DNA of 59,156 bases, from assembly GCF_001017125.1 (NCBI RefSeq), contig NZ_JXOJ01000008.1, positions 43,820 through 102,975 on the forward strand, written 5' to 3'. A model generated the notes under the pieces. That model was not told the origin of the DNA. It did no database searches and saw only the letters and a list, made by a program, of their open reading frames with translations. This stretch comes from Methanoculleus sediminis. GTDB taxonomy: Archaea > Halobacteriota > Methanomicrobia > Methanomicrobiales > Methanoculleaceae. The position numbers were made by a program, and so were the translations under genes. This document shows positions 59,001-59,156 of this stretch, piece by piece; within the stretch, counting starts at the first letter, position 1; every line of letters starts with the position of its first letter.

Positions 59001-59156
59001 TCAACCGCGCCCATGCAGGTGTTCTTTCACCCGTCCCCCGACCCCCTGCTCCCTCTGTTTCAGCACCGTGAGATCTACCGGCCCTTTCCGGTAGGAGGAG
59101 AAGAGGAGATAGAGGAAATCCACCGTCAGGTGCATGACCTCCTTTTTGAACCTGAC
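59001..59156 (-). CDS. C-terminal end of an unidentified gene (cut by the window edge)
   Basis: An uninterrupted minus-strand frame runs from the right edge to a TGA at 59001, giving the last 51 residues of a protein: VRFKKEVMHLTVDFLYLLF, then GPVDLTVLKQREQGVGGRV. It reads like a normal coding end, basic and helical, with no recognisable domain. It lies 12 nt before the methyltransferase start on the same strand, so the two are probably in one operon. Confidence 0.6.
   Translation of the reverse strand, partial: VRFKKEVMHLTVDFLYLLFSSYRKGPVDLTVLKQREQGVGGRVKEHLHGRG

Overview
The window looks like a chromosomal segment of a methanogenic archaeon of the order Methanomicrobiales, most like Methanoculleus. 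This is inferred from gene content and was not checked by a search. The clues are high GC, archaeal TATA-box promoters with many apparently leaderless genes alongside Shine-Dalgarno-led ones, an F420-dependent oxidoreductase, PKD-domain surface protein, multi-PAS sensor kinases without response regulators, a peptide-modifying radical SAM enzyme of a type I associate with this order, and a secondary alcohol dehydrogenase. I see no rRNA, tRNA, CRISPR array or intact insertion sequence. Genes sit on both strands in short operons. Many neighbours overlap by 1 to 4 nt (ATGA or TGATG), and two convergent pairs overlap at their 3' ends.

Region by region. 1-376: copy A of a dispersed non-coding hairpin cassette; copy B lies at about 18187-18500. 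0.5-6.3 kb: FKBP-type prolyl isomerase, AAA ATPase, CYTH phosphatase/cyclase, a radical SAM-metallophosphoesterase operon, a ChaB-like protein and a PRC-barrel protein. 6.4-8.7 kb: a bacterial-looking phosphoglycerate kinase overlapping a 6-phosphofructokinase. 8.7-13 kb: a short-chain dehydrogenase remnant, a flavin-binding protein, a 410-residue protein with an internal 30-bp repeat, an F420 oxidoreductase and an ABC ATPase. 13-17 kb: the most unusual block, a tightly coupled operon of one HTH regulator and five membrane proteins that all begin with the same GWCP-containing N-terminal tag. 17-28 kb: DUF169 protein, secreted dienelactone hydrolase and C69 peptidase, a four-PAS kinase, an MFS exporter and a four-PKD surface protein. 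28-33.6 kb: cation/proton antiporter, AI-2E family permease, cupin, 3-methyladenine glycosylase and a ferredoxin-domain protein.

33.6-36.9 kb: a divergent TetR / RND exporter locus with three matching operator palindromes around one symmetrical TATA box. 36.9-44.3 kb: a long same-strand run with a condensation-domain protein, a STAS-domain protein next to a SpoIIE-type phosphatase (a possible archaeal partner-switching pair), an acetyltransferase, a calcineurin-fold protein with a degenerate metal site, an AlkD-like glycosylase and a DUF3795 protein. 44.3-50 kb: a second flavin-binding protein, the peptide-modifying radical SAM enzyme with a candidate 33-residue precursor upstream, a DUF998 membrane protein, two methyltransferases and RsgA, a GTPase normally considered bacterial. 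50-59 kb: M24 peptidase, alpha/beta hydrolase, membrane-anchored and lipoprotein hypotheticals, dCMP deaminase, NADP-type secondary alcohol dehydrogenase, a second four-PAS kinase paralogous to the first, a third methyltransferase and the C-terminal end of one more gene at the right edge.

The genes do not form one pathway. The recurring themes are small-molecule and redox sensing (two Cys-PAS kinases, the HTH-GWCP operon, TetR-RND, STAS-PP2C), DNA alkylation repair (two glycosylases), and several bacterial-looking acquisitions (PGK-PFK, RsgA, ChaB, sec-ADH).
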